From assembly GCF_037042905.1 (NCBI RefSeq), contig NC_087261.1, forward strand, positions 11,298,217-11,362,216: 64,000 nucleotides of DNA, given 5' to 3'. This DNA is from Lytechinus pictus (taxonomy: Eukaryota; Echinodermata; Echinoidea; Temnopleuroida; Toxopneustidae). The notes beneath the pieces are model-generated. The model did not search any database and was not told the origin of the DNA. It was given only the letters and a program-made list of their open reading frames with translations. A program made the position numbers and the translations under genes. Below, one piece after another: positions 47,846-60,927 of the stretch (the first letter of the stretch is position 1; each line of letters begins with the position of its first letter).

Positions 47846-50100
47846 TCGCCGTAACTTTGATAGCAAAAAAATTCCTTTTCTATTGGATTAAATTTATAAG
47901 ATACCATCCTAAATTTGCAAGAAAACAAGATCGTGAAAAAAGTAATTTCAACACTGCATACTGTACATGTACAGAATTTAGAAATACTAGTCATTATTAG
48001 ACCACTTTCCTACTAACCTCCCATATGGTATGGTCTGCTAAATCTTTTCCAAAGCTCTGTGTGGCAATTACAAGACCAACATCTTGAAAGTGTTGGGTCG
48101 GTCGAACCAGTATAGTACATGTACATGTATGAAGTCAGAGAATCACTGATGTAACCATATAAATACAGCATCCATTTTCAACAATGTTTACAATCTTTAA
48201 TGTCTTCATGACAGTAAGACAGATAAATAGATAGTTAGATGTATTAGATTGGAAGATATATTTAAATGAAATATATATATATCAGGGGAACCAAACTCAT
48301 GGTTTTGATAGACAGGTGGTCTTTCTATGCTGTTGGGTGTAAGTTTGATTGTTGCTTTAAAAATTCTTCTTCGTAAAAAAATATATCCGTTCATATCTCT
48401 TTGCTTTTCAGCAATGCATGTACATCTGTTCCATATTTGTCCAAGGAAGATGTCAGTTCATATCAATCTATACTCTAAAATTTGCAAAGAAACAAATAAT
48501 GGGATGCAGGGAAGAGATTTAAACAAGTAAACAAGTCTGGTGATATGATATAATGGATGGTAAAAGAATTTGTGTTTGTTTTAAAACTGTGAATCAATCA
48601 ATTGAATTGAACATTGCAATGAATCATAGAGATAGTTCCTGCAAGATCGGGAACTGTTGTGGAGATAATCATTAATTAAGGAAAAAAATTAGCTCTGTTT
48701 TCATGTTTAATGACAACGATTGTACCATTTTAGATATTCAGTATCATCTTGACTTGAGGTACATTAATCAATGACAAAGTAAATATATTGCATTATGTAC
48801 ACAGAATATGTACAATCACCCTCATTGTCCTTTTTATAAAGCCTTGTATTATTCTGGGCTAAAAAGTGCACTGCCCAGTAATGGAAAAAATGGTTCTTAT
48901 ATCAATATCCTCAACAATTTTAACTGTAAGTGTAACTTTGTATATAATACATGTATGGACCTAAACTTATTCCCCCAAAAGACACTCTTTCAAATGCCTT
49001 TTTTATCTAACATTCCAACTATTGCTTTACTCAGATTAACATTATTTGGTTTACAAGACTCTATTCTGCCTTTAAGATTGCTCATCCTTTGATTATGCTA
49101 CTTACATGTACAATGTAATACTATTCTTTGCACTTTAATAATGATGTATTTCATGAATATAAATTGTTGTTGATTAATTGAAATTGATCATGGCTCAAAA
49201 ATTTAAGTCAAGGACAACCGGAAGTTAGAATTGAATCACATATTTTTTAAATGTTGGGAAATTGATAATGATCTCAGTGGTAAATTACACAATCATTTGC
49301 TTTAATACAAAATGTAATTTATATCAGATCAGGAAAAAGTAATTAAAAATATAGACTGAATGATTTTTTAATCTTGCCATATCAATTACGGATTGTATAC
49401 CGCTCAAGAAATGAAGGCTGAAATAAATTAAATGTAGATTTTGTGATTAACATTTGAGACACGTACAGTACTGCATGATTTGGAAGTAAAATACACATCA
49501 CACATTTATAGATTACCTTTTACTGCAAGTCTAGTGAATGCACTAAATTCATGGAGAATGTGATTCAGATTTTACTTCATGTATAAGGAAAGTTACCACC
49601 TTTGCAAAATTATGTATATGGGACTACAATTAATTAGTGCATGCTCAAAGTTAGAGCAGGCAGAGGCGATTTCCGATGGAAAACTCACCTTTTTGTGAAA
49701 GTCATGAGACGCAGCGAGCGCAAGTGAAACATTGAAAAATATCGTCAACTTTGGAGCAGTTTTTCACCATTTTCGTTATTGTTGAGCAAGAATGAGATGG
49801 GTATCAAAATTTCCGCCAGAATCTCAACTTTCACACGAATTGGTTTTTAGCGTGACCCAGGCCAGGGTGGAAATGGATGTCTGAATTGATGATTCTGAGG
49901 GAAAGAGCTTGGAATCAATATCACATTCATGAAAGACTACACTATCAACAGCTCTGCTACAGCCTGCAGACACAACTCGTATACCTTGAACCTTGAAGTA
50001 ATAATCCCTTTTGCAGCTCATACTGGAAGCTAAACTGGGATGGGTGCATGTGCAGTCAATGGCCGACAGTGACGTTGGAGGTTATTTACAATAAAAAGTG
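47846..50100. other. Intergenic, no gene recognised
   Basis: AT-rich. The open frame at 48808-49092 has no family resemblance I can name. Apart from the 47992-48040 repeat I see no bounded element. Confidence 0.45.
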
Positions 50101-50126
50101 GAGGGTGCAAGTAAAATCATGGCCAT

Positions 50127-50795
50127 TCAGTTTACAATAACCGAAGTCCAGTAGGTGGCTGCAAACTTCTGATAACTGGGAAGGCAGTGAGCCGCCTGGA
50201 AGGTACATGTAGTGAGGGAAGGTGTGTTGATAGCTGCATAGGGAAGTCTGTTCCAGATTCTAACAGTACGAGGATAGGAGTATTTGAAAGCGTCTACGGA
50301 AGCATCAGGTATGGTGAGCTTGAGAGGATGATCTCGTCTGCCTATGAAGGGAGCTGCTGTAATGTTGATCGGGAGTGGAATATCCACAATTTTATGATAG
50401 ATTTTGAAGACCATATTTGATTGTGCATAAAGACGGCTAGAGTGGAGTAAATCAGGGTTGAGGGTGGAGGCTAGTTGTGATGAAGATGTGCTCTTCCTGT
50501 AATCTTGGTTGATGAAGCGTGCAGCAGCCTTCTGTCCCCTTTCCAGATCTTCAACACTGGTGGTTGTGTGAGGGTTCCAGACCTCAGCTCCGTATCCTAG
50601 CTGGGGTCTCACAAGTGCTTGGTAGGCTCTGATCTTTATTTCTCTGGAGCAAGGTGATAGAGTCCTCCTGAGAAAGCCCAGCGTGCGACTTGCTTGATTT
50701 CTGATTTGCTGACAGTGTGTATTCCACCGTAGATCCCTTGATATTGTCACACCCAAGTACTTGTAGTGATCAATAGAGTAAGCACGAAGTGGCTG
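50127..50795 (-). pseudogene. LINE reverse transcriptase C-terminal fragment
   Basis: Reads YSIDHYKYLGVTISRDLRW, RTLGFLRRTLSPCSREIKIR, AYQALVRPQLGYGAEVWNPH, KAAARFINQDYRKSTSS and YPRTVRIWNRLP to the stop at 50127. This is the thumb/C-terminal domain of a CR1/jockey-like LINE; finger and palm are absent. The frame is open for over 200 codons, so it is a fairly young 5'-truncated insertion. Confidence 0.88.
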
Positions 50796-50799
50796 TTTT

Positions 50800-52948
50800 T
50801 AAACGCGACTACCCTCTCCTACCTTAATCGTTTACGACGATACGGTATATAGACAGTACTCTCCGAGGTCGAAAAAAAATCTTAGTTCACAAACATGACT
50901 TCAGGTCAGGTGACTTTGAAAAAGGATCAATTTGAAACAAGTATCGATTCTGTGAGCCATTTAGGAATATTTTGGGCAATTCCATCTACTAACCAATCAC
51001 CCCATTCCCCTTTTTTTTTAACTTCATGCAGTGACAGACCGTGACCCGGAACAGACAATGATTGGAGGGGCACTGTATTGTTTGTGAAAAATGCTGTGCC
51101 CCTCCAATTCTTTGTTTCCTCCGGGTCACGGTCCGCCACTGACTTCATGGATTGCTAAAGCCTTTAGAGTTTGAAAGCAGTATATATTTTGGTATGAACT
51201 AGAAAGCGAATCAGACATTCATTCTTCATGGAATTGCCTTCATGCAAAGGTTGTTTATCAAAGGGCATACACCCGACAATTCATCTGGGGGCCGTTTCAT
51301 AAAGCTGTTCGTAAGTTAAGAGCGACTTTAAGAAAGACTGGTGATCCTTTCTTATGCGCTAAACCATCGCCAATGCACATTTAATGGTAAATCAATTACC
51401 ACAAGAAAAGATCACCAGTCGTTCTTAAAGTCGCTCTTACGAACATCTTTATGAAATGGCCCCCAGGGCAGCGATGTCACGTTTCCTTAAAGCAGTGCAA
51501 GTAAGTGCATGTCTTAATTGGATAGGTAATAGTGATTTTATCAACCTGTTACTATTAAGCATAGACCATGCTATACTCATAGTTGGGATAAAAAACCATG
51601 GAACAACTCCTCAGAAATAACATTGAATTGATCTTGTACATAAAAAAGATATGTATAATGAATGCATCATGATTTTTGTGTGTTTTATTTGCCTTTCAAA
51701 CACTGACTTCCATTGTTTTTTCTATGATGACCAAAAATTGACACAATTATAAAGTACTTCATTTAGTATATTTGTACTTAATTACACATACCAATGATAT
51801 TGACTACGTACTACTGATCATTTCTTTCTCTGTGTACATTATATTTAATGATGATATCTATGTGATTGTTTTTTTAAATGTGATTTTCATATTTTGCCGG
51901 TGCCTGGTGGTACATATGATGGTTATTTTCGAATAAATAAATATCCAAGAGACTATTCATGTAATTACTGCAGACATTACTCCATTATTCCATCTTATTT
52001 TCACGTTGAGAATGGGAGCAAGAAGAAATGCCAAGGCCCCATTTCACAAAGTTGTGATTGATCAAATTAATCTTAATCTATGGAAAGCCTCCAACACCAC
52101 CGTCTGGTATGCACTTTGAAATCTTATCCTCTAAATATGACAAATTGTTATCATTTTGGTTCCTCTGTGTGATCCTTTTTGTGTACAAACAGATAAGTGC
52201 ATTCACCTACATGTACTTTAAACAAATTTCAACATCACATTTATTTTCTTATGTATTTTATTGTTTTCTAAATTTCTTTGTTTTTCAACTTTTCCGATGA
52301 AAATTGTCGGGAATTTATTTTGACCATAAACAAGATGAAATTAATTGATTTCAACCAGTAAAAGGAAAAATAAGGAGACATTTATAAATTTTTGGGCTAA
52401 AAACACTTTTTGCATTGGATTCATACACAAATTCATGTTTTGTGCAATTTTGTATAATTTTGGAACCGCGTACCCGGGGGTCCAAATTTTGGTCTCAAAA
52501 GTTGCGCGAAACTTGTAAGCCAGAGAGTGACACGGTCAAAAAATTTGGCGGCAGATTTACCCTGAGAAATGTCAATGGGGGCTGAATCCATGGTACAAAA
52601 CCATGAACTATGCAGATTTGTAAACATAATTACGCTTATTTCATCGCGTACACAAAGCTAAATCCAATTGAATGTGCGCTTTGGGCAAAGTGCGCGTAAA
52701 ATTAAGTATGTTAATGAAATAAATCTGCATAGTCTGTGGTTTTGTACCATGGTACAATTAAAACCTCTTTTGAGAATACGGGCCATTAGGGTTGAGTCAC
52801 TGCTTGCTTTCCAGACCTGATTGATAGGGTTAATTGAATGATTGATAAAATAAATCACATCTTTTATGACACAGGGCCCAGAAAAAGTACAGAAGTAAAG
52901 TGGTGTATTGATGAAAAGATAACAAATAATGCTAACTGGAAGAGAACT
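50800..52948. other. Intergenic repeats
   Basis: A palindromic MITE lies at 51290-51472 (GGCCGTTTCATAAAGCTGTT / AACATCTTTATGAAATGGCC), a small inverted pair of GGGTCACGGTC words at 51040-51140, and a stray MITE end near 52780. No gene recognised. Confidence 0.6.
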
Positions 52949-53222
52949 GGGCCCAGTCTTACAAAGAGTTACGATTGATTGGATCAATCGTAACTCTATG
53001 GAAATCCAACAGTGTCATAATTTTTTCTACAGGAAATTTTCAAAATGTCTTTTGTAAACAAAGGAGAACACACCAAATTGTCAAGAAGTCAATGAATTTA
53101 TGGATATACATTCATAACTAGAATTTTTATTGAACAAACATGCATTTTATATGTTGACTTTGCTGGCTTTCCATAGTCGTGATTGATCGGATCAATTGTA
53201 ACTCTTTGTAAGATGGGGTCCT
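52949..53222. mobile_element. MITE with GGGCCCAGTCTTACAAAGAG termini, copy 3
   Basis: GAGTTACGATTGATTGGATC at the left mirrors GATCGGATCAATTGTAACTC at the right. Nearly the same interior as 43063-43349. Confidence 0.87.
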
Positions 53223-53369
53223 GGTTCCATGCAGTGAGAGAAAAGGTGTGGAAATTGTCTGAATTAGTGATGACTGATTATTGTAGTAAAGGTCTCATTT
53301 ACAATGATGGTGACGATGAAGATGGTCATGATGGTGATAATGATGCTCATGATGATGCTAATGATATGA

Positions 53370-53450
53370 TAATAAGAACGCGCCTCGGAATAGAACATTT
53401 CTACATAGATGGCGCTATATAAATGCCTATTATTATTATTATTATGCTGA
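53370..53450 (+). mobile_element. SINE 3' tail
   Basis: GATGGCGCTATATAAATGCC followed by TATTATTATTATTATTA, the kind of tail seen on tRNA-derived SINEs. A similar tail at 60810-60880 ends CACTATATAAGTAGCCACC with ATT/ATC microsatellite. Confidence 0.6.
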
Positions 53451-53851
53451 TGACGATGATGGTGATGACAGTTGTAGGAAAACATCTCGTTAATGTGCTC
53501 TTGCCTGCATTCTCGTGGGAACATTGATACTGATCATAAAAACAGTTTCATTCAAAGGAAGGGTACAACAATAACCCCTCTACTGCCCAAAGTATTGCCA
53601 AGAATCATGTCAGCATGTCTTATGATTATTAATTCATCTTTTCTTTGATAATATCAATGCAATGGGATGGTAAAGCAGGGCTTTCTCTCACAAAGAGATG
53701 TGATTAATCTGATCATTCTCAAACATGGAAATCCATGTACCTGTATGTCATATTTCTTCAAATAGAATAATAATAATAATCTAGGAATGCTCAAAACACT
53801 TCACAATTATTACTATCAGGTCACTGGATTCATACAGGTACATGTACATGT

Positions 53852-54040
53852 AGCTTTTAGAAGCCTGTTAGGCGCCCACTTGCTAAACCAACCACAATGA
53901 CGGTTTCCCACCTGGGTGGGAGTAGCAAAGTGTGGATTGATGCCCCGCCAAAGGACGCCAAGCCATGTTGCGATTCGAACACACGACCCTCTGATTACAA
54001 GGCGAGAGTCAGAACCGCTACACCACGGCACTTCCGCTCA
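53852..54040 (-). mobile_element. tRNA-derived SINE, minus strand
   Basis: Read on the - strand: TGCCGTGGTGTAGCGGTTCT (A box region), GACTCTCGCC, then GTGTGTTCGAATCG (B box at about 53971-53984) and a 3' body ending AAGTGGGCGCCTAA. Intact internal promoter boxes, but a SINE rather than a tRNA gene because the acceptor-stem pairing is absent. Confidence 0.78.
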
Positions 54041-54042
54041 AT

Positions 54043-54332
54043 GGCCCGTATTCTGTAGTCAGGTTTAACTTAGACCATGGTCCAACTCTGTACTAGAATT
54101 ATGGGAAGCCAAAAGTGTCAACATTTTTATTAAGTTGTATATTTCTTATAATTTCTGTGCTCTTTCCTTATTCTTCAATGGTGAAGACAATCATATATTT
54201 ATACTTCCTATTATTCTGAATGATTTGAGAGCCAAATGAGCTGAAATATGATATTTCTACTGTTAATGATTTATGGAACAATTGGCTATCCATACTTAAA
54301 CCACAACTTTAAACCTGAGTTTAATACGGGCC
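54043..54332. mobile_element. MITE with GGCCCGTATTCTG termini, copy 3
   Basis: Left GGCCCGTATTCTGTAGTC; right CTGAGTTTAATACGGGCC, with a small deletion in the right end relative to 21691-22001. Confidence 0.82.
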
Positions 54333-54489
54333 AATAAGTAGACATAGTCCCTTTGTAAACAAACCACAGCAAACTGGTTTGTCAGGATATTGATACATGC
54401 ACGACATATTCAGAGTACACTTTGAAAGTATGATGCATTATAGATGTTGGGGTCACTGGCTTTTCATAGTTGTGATCGATTGGATCAAT

Positions 54490-55931
54490 CACCACTCTTG
54501 CAGCATGTCATATGCCCTTGTCTGCGCTGTCCTATCTATGATAGGGATATGTTCAAAATAACAATGTAGTCGATTGCTGTAATTCATTAGTCCCTGTGTG
54601 CACTGTCCCCTCTATGATAGGGATAAGCTAAAACTCACTAGATGAAGAGTTGCGGTATTAAAGTCTACAGTCCATATGTGTGAGCTGTCCTCTCTATGAT
54701 AGGGATAAGCTCAAACTCACTAGATGAAGAGTTGCGGTATTAAAGTCTACAGTCCATATGTGTGAGCTATGATGGGGAACAGCTTAAAATCTCAAATTGA
54801 TGGATTGCTCTATCGTCCCTGTGTGAGCTATCCGCTCTATGGTAGGAATAAGCTCAAAATTGCAAGTTGATGGATTGCTGTTTAGTCTTTGTTCCTGTGT
54901 GAGCTCTCCCTCTATACTAGGGATCAGCTCAAATTGGTGGATTGCTGGAAGCTGTCCCCTCTATGATAGAGATAAGCTCAAATGCATACCTGCCAACCTC
55001 TGGGAATGAAAAATTGTATTCTGTGATTAAAAATTTTCCCCCCAAAAAGTGTATTTCATAATAAAATGCATGGCGCACTCGCTCATCGCGACGCTCAAGC
55101 TGCATGCAAGCTAAAATGCGCACTGCTCTTGCAGATGAAAAAAAACATTGAAACATGTGTATATCTCACCCTGGTTTTAACAAAATGATTGAAAAAAATA
55201 AGTTACCTGAAATTACATTGATCTAATAACCATACATGTATTTGTGTAAGTTTTATGAAATAGAGACATATAGAGATGATTTTTCTCAATGAATTACGAT
55301 TTTGTAAAAAAAAACAAAAAAAACGTACTGCCATATAATTTGGTTGCAAAAAAGTACTAAATACGCCAAAAACGTACTGGTTGGCAGGTCTGCAAATGAC
55401 AAGCCATTGATTGCTAAAAGAATGCTGAAAGTCTTTCGTCCCTGTGAGCTGGCCCATCTCTGGTAGGGATGAGCTTAAAATCACAAGTTAATGAATCGCT
55501 GTAATTCTTTAGTCCCTCTGTGATCTTCCAAACTACGATATGGATCAGCTCAAAATCACAAGTTGATGGATTACGGTAAGTCAACAGTCCATGTGTGATC
55601 TGGGTGTCCTCTTTATGGTAGGGATAAACTCAAAATCACAAGTTGATGGATTGCTGTAAGTCCACAGTCCATGTGTGATCTGTCCTCTCTATGATAGGGA
55701 TATGCTTGAACAATTTGGATTGCAGTAAATCTACATGTACAGTCCATGTGTGACATTCTCAACTACAATACAGGTCAGCTCAAAATCACAAGTTGATGAA
55801 TTGCTGTACGCCTATTGTCCCCTCAATGCTCGATGATGGAGATCAGCTCAAAATCTCGCTGATGAATTGCTCTAAGTCTTTCATCCATGTGTAACTAAGC
55901 TGTCCTCTCTAGAGTAGGGATGAGCTCAAAA
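54490..55931. repeat. Minisatellite downstream of, and including, the TAF2 stop region
   Basis: About 15 irregular units of roughly 70-95 bp, marked on the + strand by GGGAT(A/G)AGCTCAAAATC, then AAGTTGATGGATTGCTGTAA and CAGTCCATGTGTG. The unit nearest the gene overlaps the last codons of TAF2. Two neighbouring units (about 54608-54775) are almost identical over 80 bp. A 408 bp MITE is inserted at 54985-55392. Confidence 0.85.
54985..55392. mobile_element. MITE with CAtACCTGCCAACC termini, copy 2
   Basis: Flanked by CAAATG at 54979-54984 and 55393-55398. Reverse orientation of 23196-23669; shares AAGCTGCATGCAAGC and CGCACTGCTCTTGCAGATG. Inserted within the TAF2-end minisatellite. Confidence 0.9.
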
Positions 55932-56179
55932 TCACAGAGTGGTGGATCGCTGTAATTCTCTCTCAGGTTTCTCATGCCGGTGTTTATGCCGGTGCTTGTG
56001 CTTGTTTTTCTTCTTCTTATGATGCTGATGAGAAGACATCTTGCCCGGATCGCTGAATAATGAGGAGCGAGAGTCATCTCTCTGCAGGCTTGCATGGGAG
56101 GAGGAGGATGGGGAACCGGGAATGGACGTATCCTTGGCAACGCCAGAGAAGCTGTCTCTGGAACTGTCATCCACCTCAC
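55932..56179 (-). CDS. TAF2: TAF2 terminal exon: Ser-rich and His/Lys/Arg-rich tail
   Basis: Encodes GEVDDSSRDSFSGVAKDTS, a Ser-rich segment, then HHKKKKNKHKHRHKHRHEKP and ends RELQRSTTL with TGA at 55934-55932. The basic His/Lys tail is the hallmark of metazoan TAF2. The last codons and stop are part of a tandem repeat that continues downstream. Confidence 0.93.
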
Positions 56180-59100
56180 CTAAAGGAAAAAAAAACATAT
56201 GATAAAATATAGGTGAATTACATGTATAGGTTCAAAAGCCCCACACCACCTTTGGGAAAGGGTCATAAAAGGTAATGTGACTTACATGTATACACAAGTA
56301 TCATGTAACAATCTTACAATACTGCAGTGGCTGCTGAATCTTTTTGAACCATTGATACTTAGTTAAAATTTGAATTTTGACCTCCTGGTATATTGCAATC
56401 TCTCTGGGTAATATTGTTATTGTTTTCTCTTAAAAGGGGACCTTCAAGCAACCCATCGTACAAAATCATTGCAAATCATTAAGTCACAAAGATTATATCT
56501 GGAATTTCCAATGCATTTAATTTGGGGGAGTGATTTTATTTCAAGAAGTAAATTCTTTCCAATGAGACACATATATTATATTTTCTATTCTTGACATCAC
56601 TACTGCTCGAGGATATACTCACTCATAATAATCAATCAATAAATAAAAATAGTGATGGGTACATGTAATCAATCTAGATGATTCTTACCAGGTTCTAAGG
56701 GTGACAGTGGAGATTCCTCTTCTTTGATCTCACCCTTGACCTTAACAGGATCGAGGGGTGAAGGGTCAAATTCACCTTCCTCGCTACCTCGTCTCTCCCT
56801 CTGAAAAATGAAATTAAAAGGAAGGAAACAAAGAAATATAAGATGGAAGGTCACAAAATTATAACTTTCATATATTTCATTTGCAGGGTGCTCAAGCCAC
56901 AATAGGAGGCGCGATAGCTCAGTCGGTACAGCGGGGGTTTCGGATTCCGATGACCCGGATTTGATTAACACTAGGTGTGCTAGTGCCCTTTGGAGAGGCA
57001 TTTATTTGCATGGTTATTTACTGTTATATAAAAAGATGAACATACCTTTATCAAGGAGGCAAAATCATCTTCGCCTTCGACATCCACGTGGATCGGAGAT
57101 GAAGACTCTCTTTTAAGTATCCTGGGAGATAGCATGTCTGGAGATAAGCTTCGGTCCGCGCCCAACGGATCACTCATGCCTTCTATCTCAACGAAGGAGT
57201 CCCCTTGATTGTCCTATAGGTCAATACAGGTGTATATGTGAAACTAGGGAATAATTCATTTGTGATGTTTTACATTTGCCTTGATTAAGATAGAAGACAG
57301 ATGTGCTGGGATTCACTTCGAACTCCAGGCAACCCATAAAAAAACCAAAATCTAGGTTTATGGGGATTTTTTTCAAGAAAAGGGTAGTACCAATTATTTA
57401 GGATTTTCTCCCAAAAAGGACCACTGTTTAAGGATACTTACACCAAAATTTAAAATATTCCAGTTATTCCTAAAGCAAAAAATAAAATTGACAAGCACGG
57501 ACAAAGGACATCAGTCAAGATAAAAATAAATGGGAATGTATGATTAGGGATATTCCAGCTCAAAAACCATACTCCATTTTTAAGGCTTTTTTCACCAAAA
57601 AGTGACCAATTAAGGGAGGCACATCCCATATATGCCAATGCATGCAAGTACTCCATCCCCCGGCATATCCTAACGCCAATACATGCAAATACCATTCCCA
57701 AACCAACCATTTAATACTTACACTATCCATATCGTCATCGTCATCAAAGTTTTCTTCATCGGCTTCGTCAGGCATGATGGCTGGATTTACCGCCGTTGTT
57801 CTCTCCTTGAGATTCACCACAAAACCAAGCTACAAAAATAAATAATAATATTCCATACATAAGTCCCTAATACATGCTCATTTCTCTGAATGCTGAAAAG
57901 GTTAATATTTTGCTATTGTCATCAAAATCATTATGCTAGCACTGTATTTTCTGTATTTTTGGTGGAATTGTACTTATTTCTCCATGGATAAAATCCTTGA
58001 AAAACTACATTTTCCACTGGCCAAATTCTTTTAAAAAAAGTACTTTTTCTTCTTTAGTTTGACTGGGTCAGACATCTGAACAATTTGTGTTATCTACTTC
58101 AGACCTCTGAGGAGCGTTTCATGAAAGGATTTGTCAGGCGTTTTATCCGAAAGTTACGTAAGTAACAATGCCTCTCAGACAATCGAGATCCAGGAAAGAT
58201 GCCAGATCTGACAACATGTCAGACAAAAATGTTAATGAAACGCTCCCCTGGGGGCGCTTCACAAAGATTTCAGTGCGACAAAAAGTCACAATTAAATTCC
58301 AATGCAGTTCCGTGGAGTATAAATTGTACATTGATCAAACCAAGCTCAGGGGATACAGCCATGCTACCGAGTACATGTATCAACCAATGTGATTACGTAT
58401 TAAATACCATGTGTGTAAAGGCCACCGCACACCTTACTACTGTTCGCGATCCGATTTTGGAACAAATCGTATTTTGCTCATTTTCTGAAAATGTGAATGG
58501 AACATATCATTTTACTCAAGGTTAAAATTAATTGAAAGAATACTAATAAAACCATTTTGTAAGATTGTAAGCCTTTTTTTTGGAGTAAAGGCCAAATTAG
58601 TTTCAAATCGTAGCCAATCGTACGACTGCTATGACGTCATAACGACTAAATATTAAATTTGCTTTTATTCTAAGAAGAATGATAGCATAGTCACAGATTT
58701 GGAAATAGGTATTCGTACGATGATTTCGAACATTACACAATAGGATATTCCAAGTCTCAATATTAGCATCAAATTCTACTACGTCTTATTCCAAAATTGA
58801 GTCGCAGACCGATCGTAAGGTGTGCGGTCGCCTTAACAGTACTTCAGCATGACTTCAAGTCACTCTTTGTTCATTTTAAAAGACATAGGAAATTTTGTGG
58901 AGCATTATGGCCCAGTGGATTATTGTTCAGACTTTGAAGCAGAGGGTCGTGGGTTCGAATCCCCGCAAGACACTGACCCACAATACGCTACACTCAACCC
59001 AGATGAGGTATATGATACCGGCAGGAAGTAATTCTGAGGAGTCGGTACTTAGCTAGGGTAATGTAGGAGCTCCCCGAGCATGAGGTGGATAGGTGCGCTG

Positions 59101-60877
59101 TACAAATACCCTATATTATTTACCTCAGGCAATGGTAGACAAGCGGGTCTGGTCTTCCCGTAGAGGCAGTAGAAGAAATCCACCACGTCACAACGAAGCC
59201 TGGCATCATGAGATGTACCAGAGCTGAAACAAAGAAACCAACAGAAAATGGAATAACTATGCAAACATTAACAATTAGCACTGTGGTTCAACTGAAATCA
59301 GTTCGCACCCTGAATTCAATATGCTGTATATTGATATTTTTGCTAATGAGGATGGACCGTTTTCTCAATTTTGCTTAAGACGTCACAAATTCAAAACTAT
59401 AAAAAAACATAACTCTTATTTTTTGACTGAATGCATAAATTTGATTTAAAATGGAATTTACATGTCAATGACTTGGTTAAAAGGTGCAATAGAAAATGAT
59501 ATATGTTAAGGAAACTGAAAAAGTTCAATTTACCTTTGAAGGATCTAGTGACAATATATATGGGTTATATACAACCAATTTTAGAATATTGTGCTCCAGT
59601 TTTCCATAGCAGTCTTACAGCAAAACAAAATAATACTATTGAAAGAATACAACGGGGAGTATGTAAAATTATCTTAGGACATAATTACATCACATACACA
59701 AATGCATGTTAGGTATGTAATTTACCAACAATCGAGGAGAGAAGACTGGCACTGTGTAAAAATTTGCAAAATCACTTTCAACTCATCTTCTGTTTAAGAC
59801 ATGGCTACTTCGGAAAAAACATACAAACATATCTCTTTGTTGTACAAACAACTATCAACAATTTCCAATAAGAACAAGAAGAGTTAAAAACAGTCCATTG
59901 CCTTTTTTGGTTGACATACTCAACAAAAGATGAGTGTGCTGACAAGGAAAGGCAATGCAAAATGATCATCCCCAAGCCACAATACAATTATTTTTGTCAT
60001 TTAAATAAGTGTCAGTCTCCTCTCCTTCAAGTCTGCCATTATCATGTTACATTCATTCTTTCATTGCCTTTTATGCTTTATCTAAATTGTATTAACTCTT
60101 AAAGGAATAGCCTTTTTAATGCATTTTACTATGTTTTTTACTATGTTTTTAATTGTGCCAACACCAACTTGTAAACATGATTTTTCCAGCTCCTGCTGTT
60201 TTTTCATGTATGATTGTTAACATATTTGATTATCAATAAAGACCGTTTTTTAATTGAATTGAATTTCATCAAACCTTGACCAATATCTAATATAATATAT
60301 ATTTTTTCTGCTTTTATTAAAACCAACTTATCGTCAGAGTGCACTTCCAATTCAAAACAGGGAAAAAAGGTACCAAAAGAACAGGTCATCCATAATGCAT
60401 AAATTTGTGCATAACTTACAAACAGCTTTGTGAAAGCCCTCCCATGACACTTACTTCATATAAGCCCAGAGTCTTTCTATCAGTTCTTCTGTGCTGAGCT
60501 TGGATTGTTCCTTGTACTTGAATGGTGGGTTGGCTATGAGCATCCGCAGCAACTTGTGCCTGGAAAAGATATTTGACAAGTTAAAGCCATGTTCATGTCC
60601 ATCGAAAATGTTTTAAAAGTAGAGCATAATTTCATGCATTCATCTGTTTTAACCATCCTAGCATTATCTCTATATCTATTCACACATTCAATATGAAATT
60701 TCAGTCTTTAACCTAATCATACAAGAATATCTTGACATGTTACTAACTAGAGATTGATTCTGTTCCCTTTCCCACCCCCCCCCCCATCATCCATCAACTC
60801 ACCATTTACATAAGCGCCATGAGCACCGAAGGGTGGACCTGTGCACTATATAAGTAGCCACCATTATTATTATTATT

Positions 60878-60927
<50 letters not shown>

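Noticed and set aside
48808..49092. 94-residue open frame in the intergenic region
   Set aside because: No motif, no splice support, AT-rich composition like the surroundings.
53960..54034. Functional tRNA gene on the minus strand
   Set aside because: A and B boxes are good, but no acceptor stem pairs, and the sequence continues into a SINE body.
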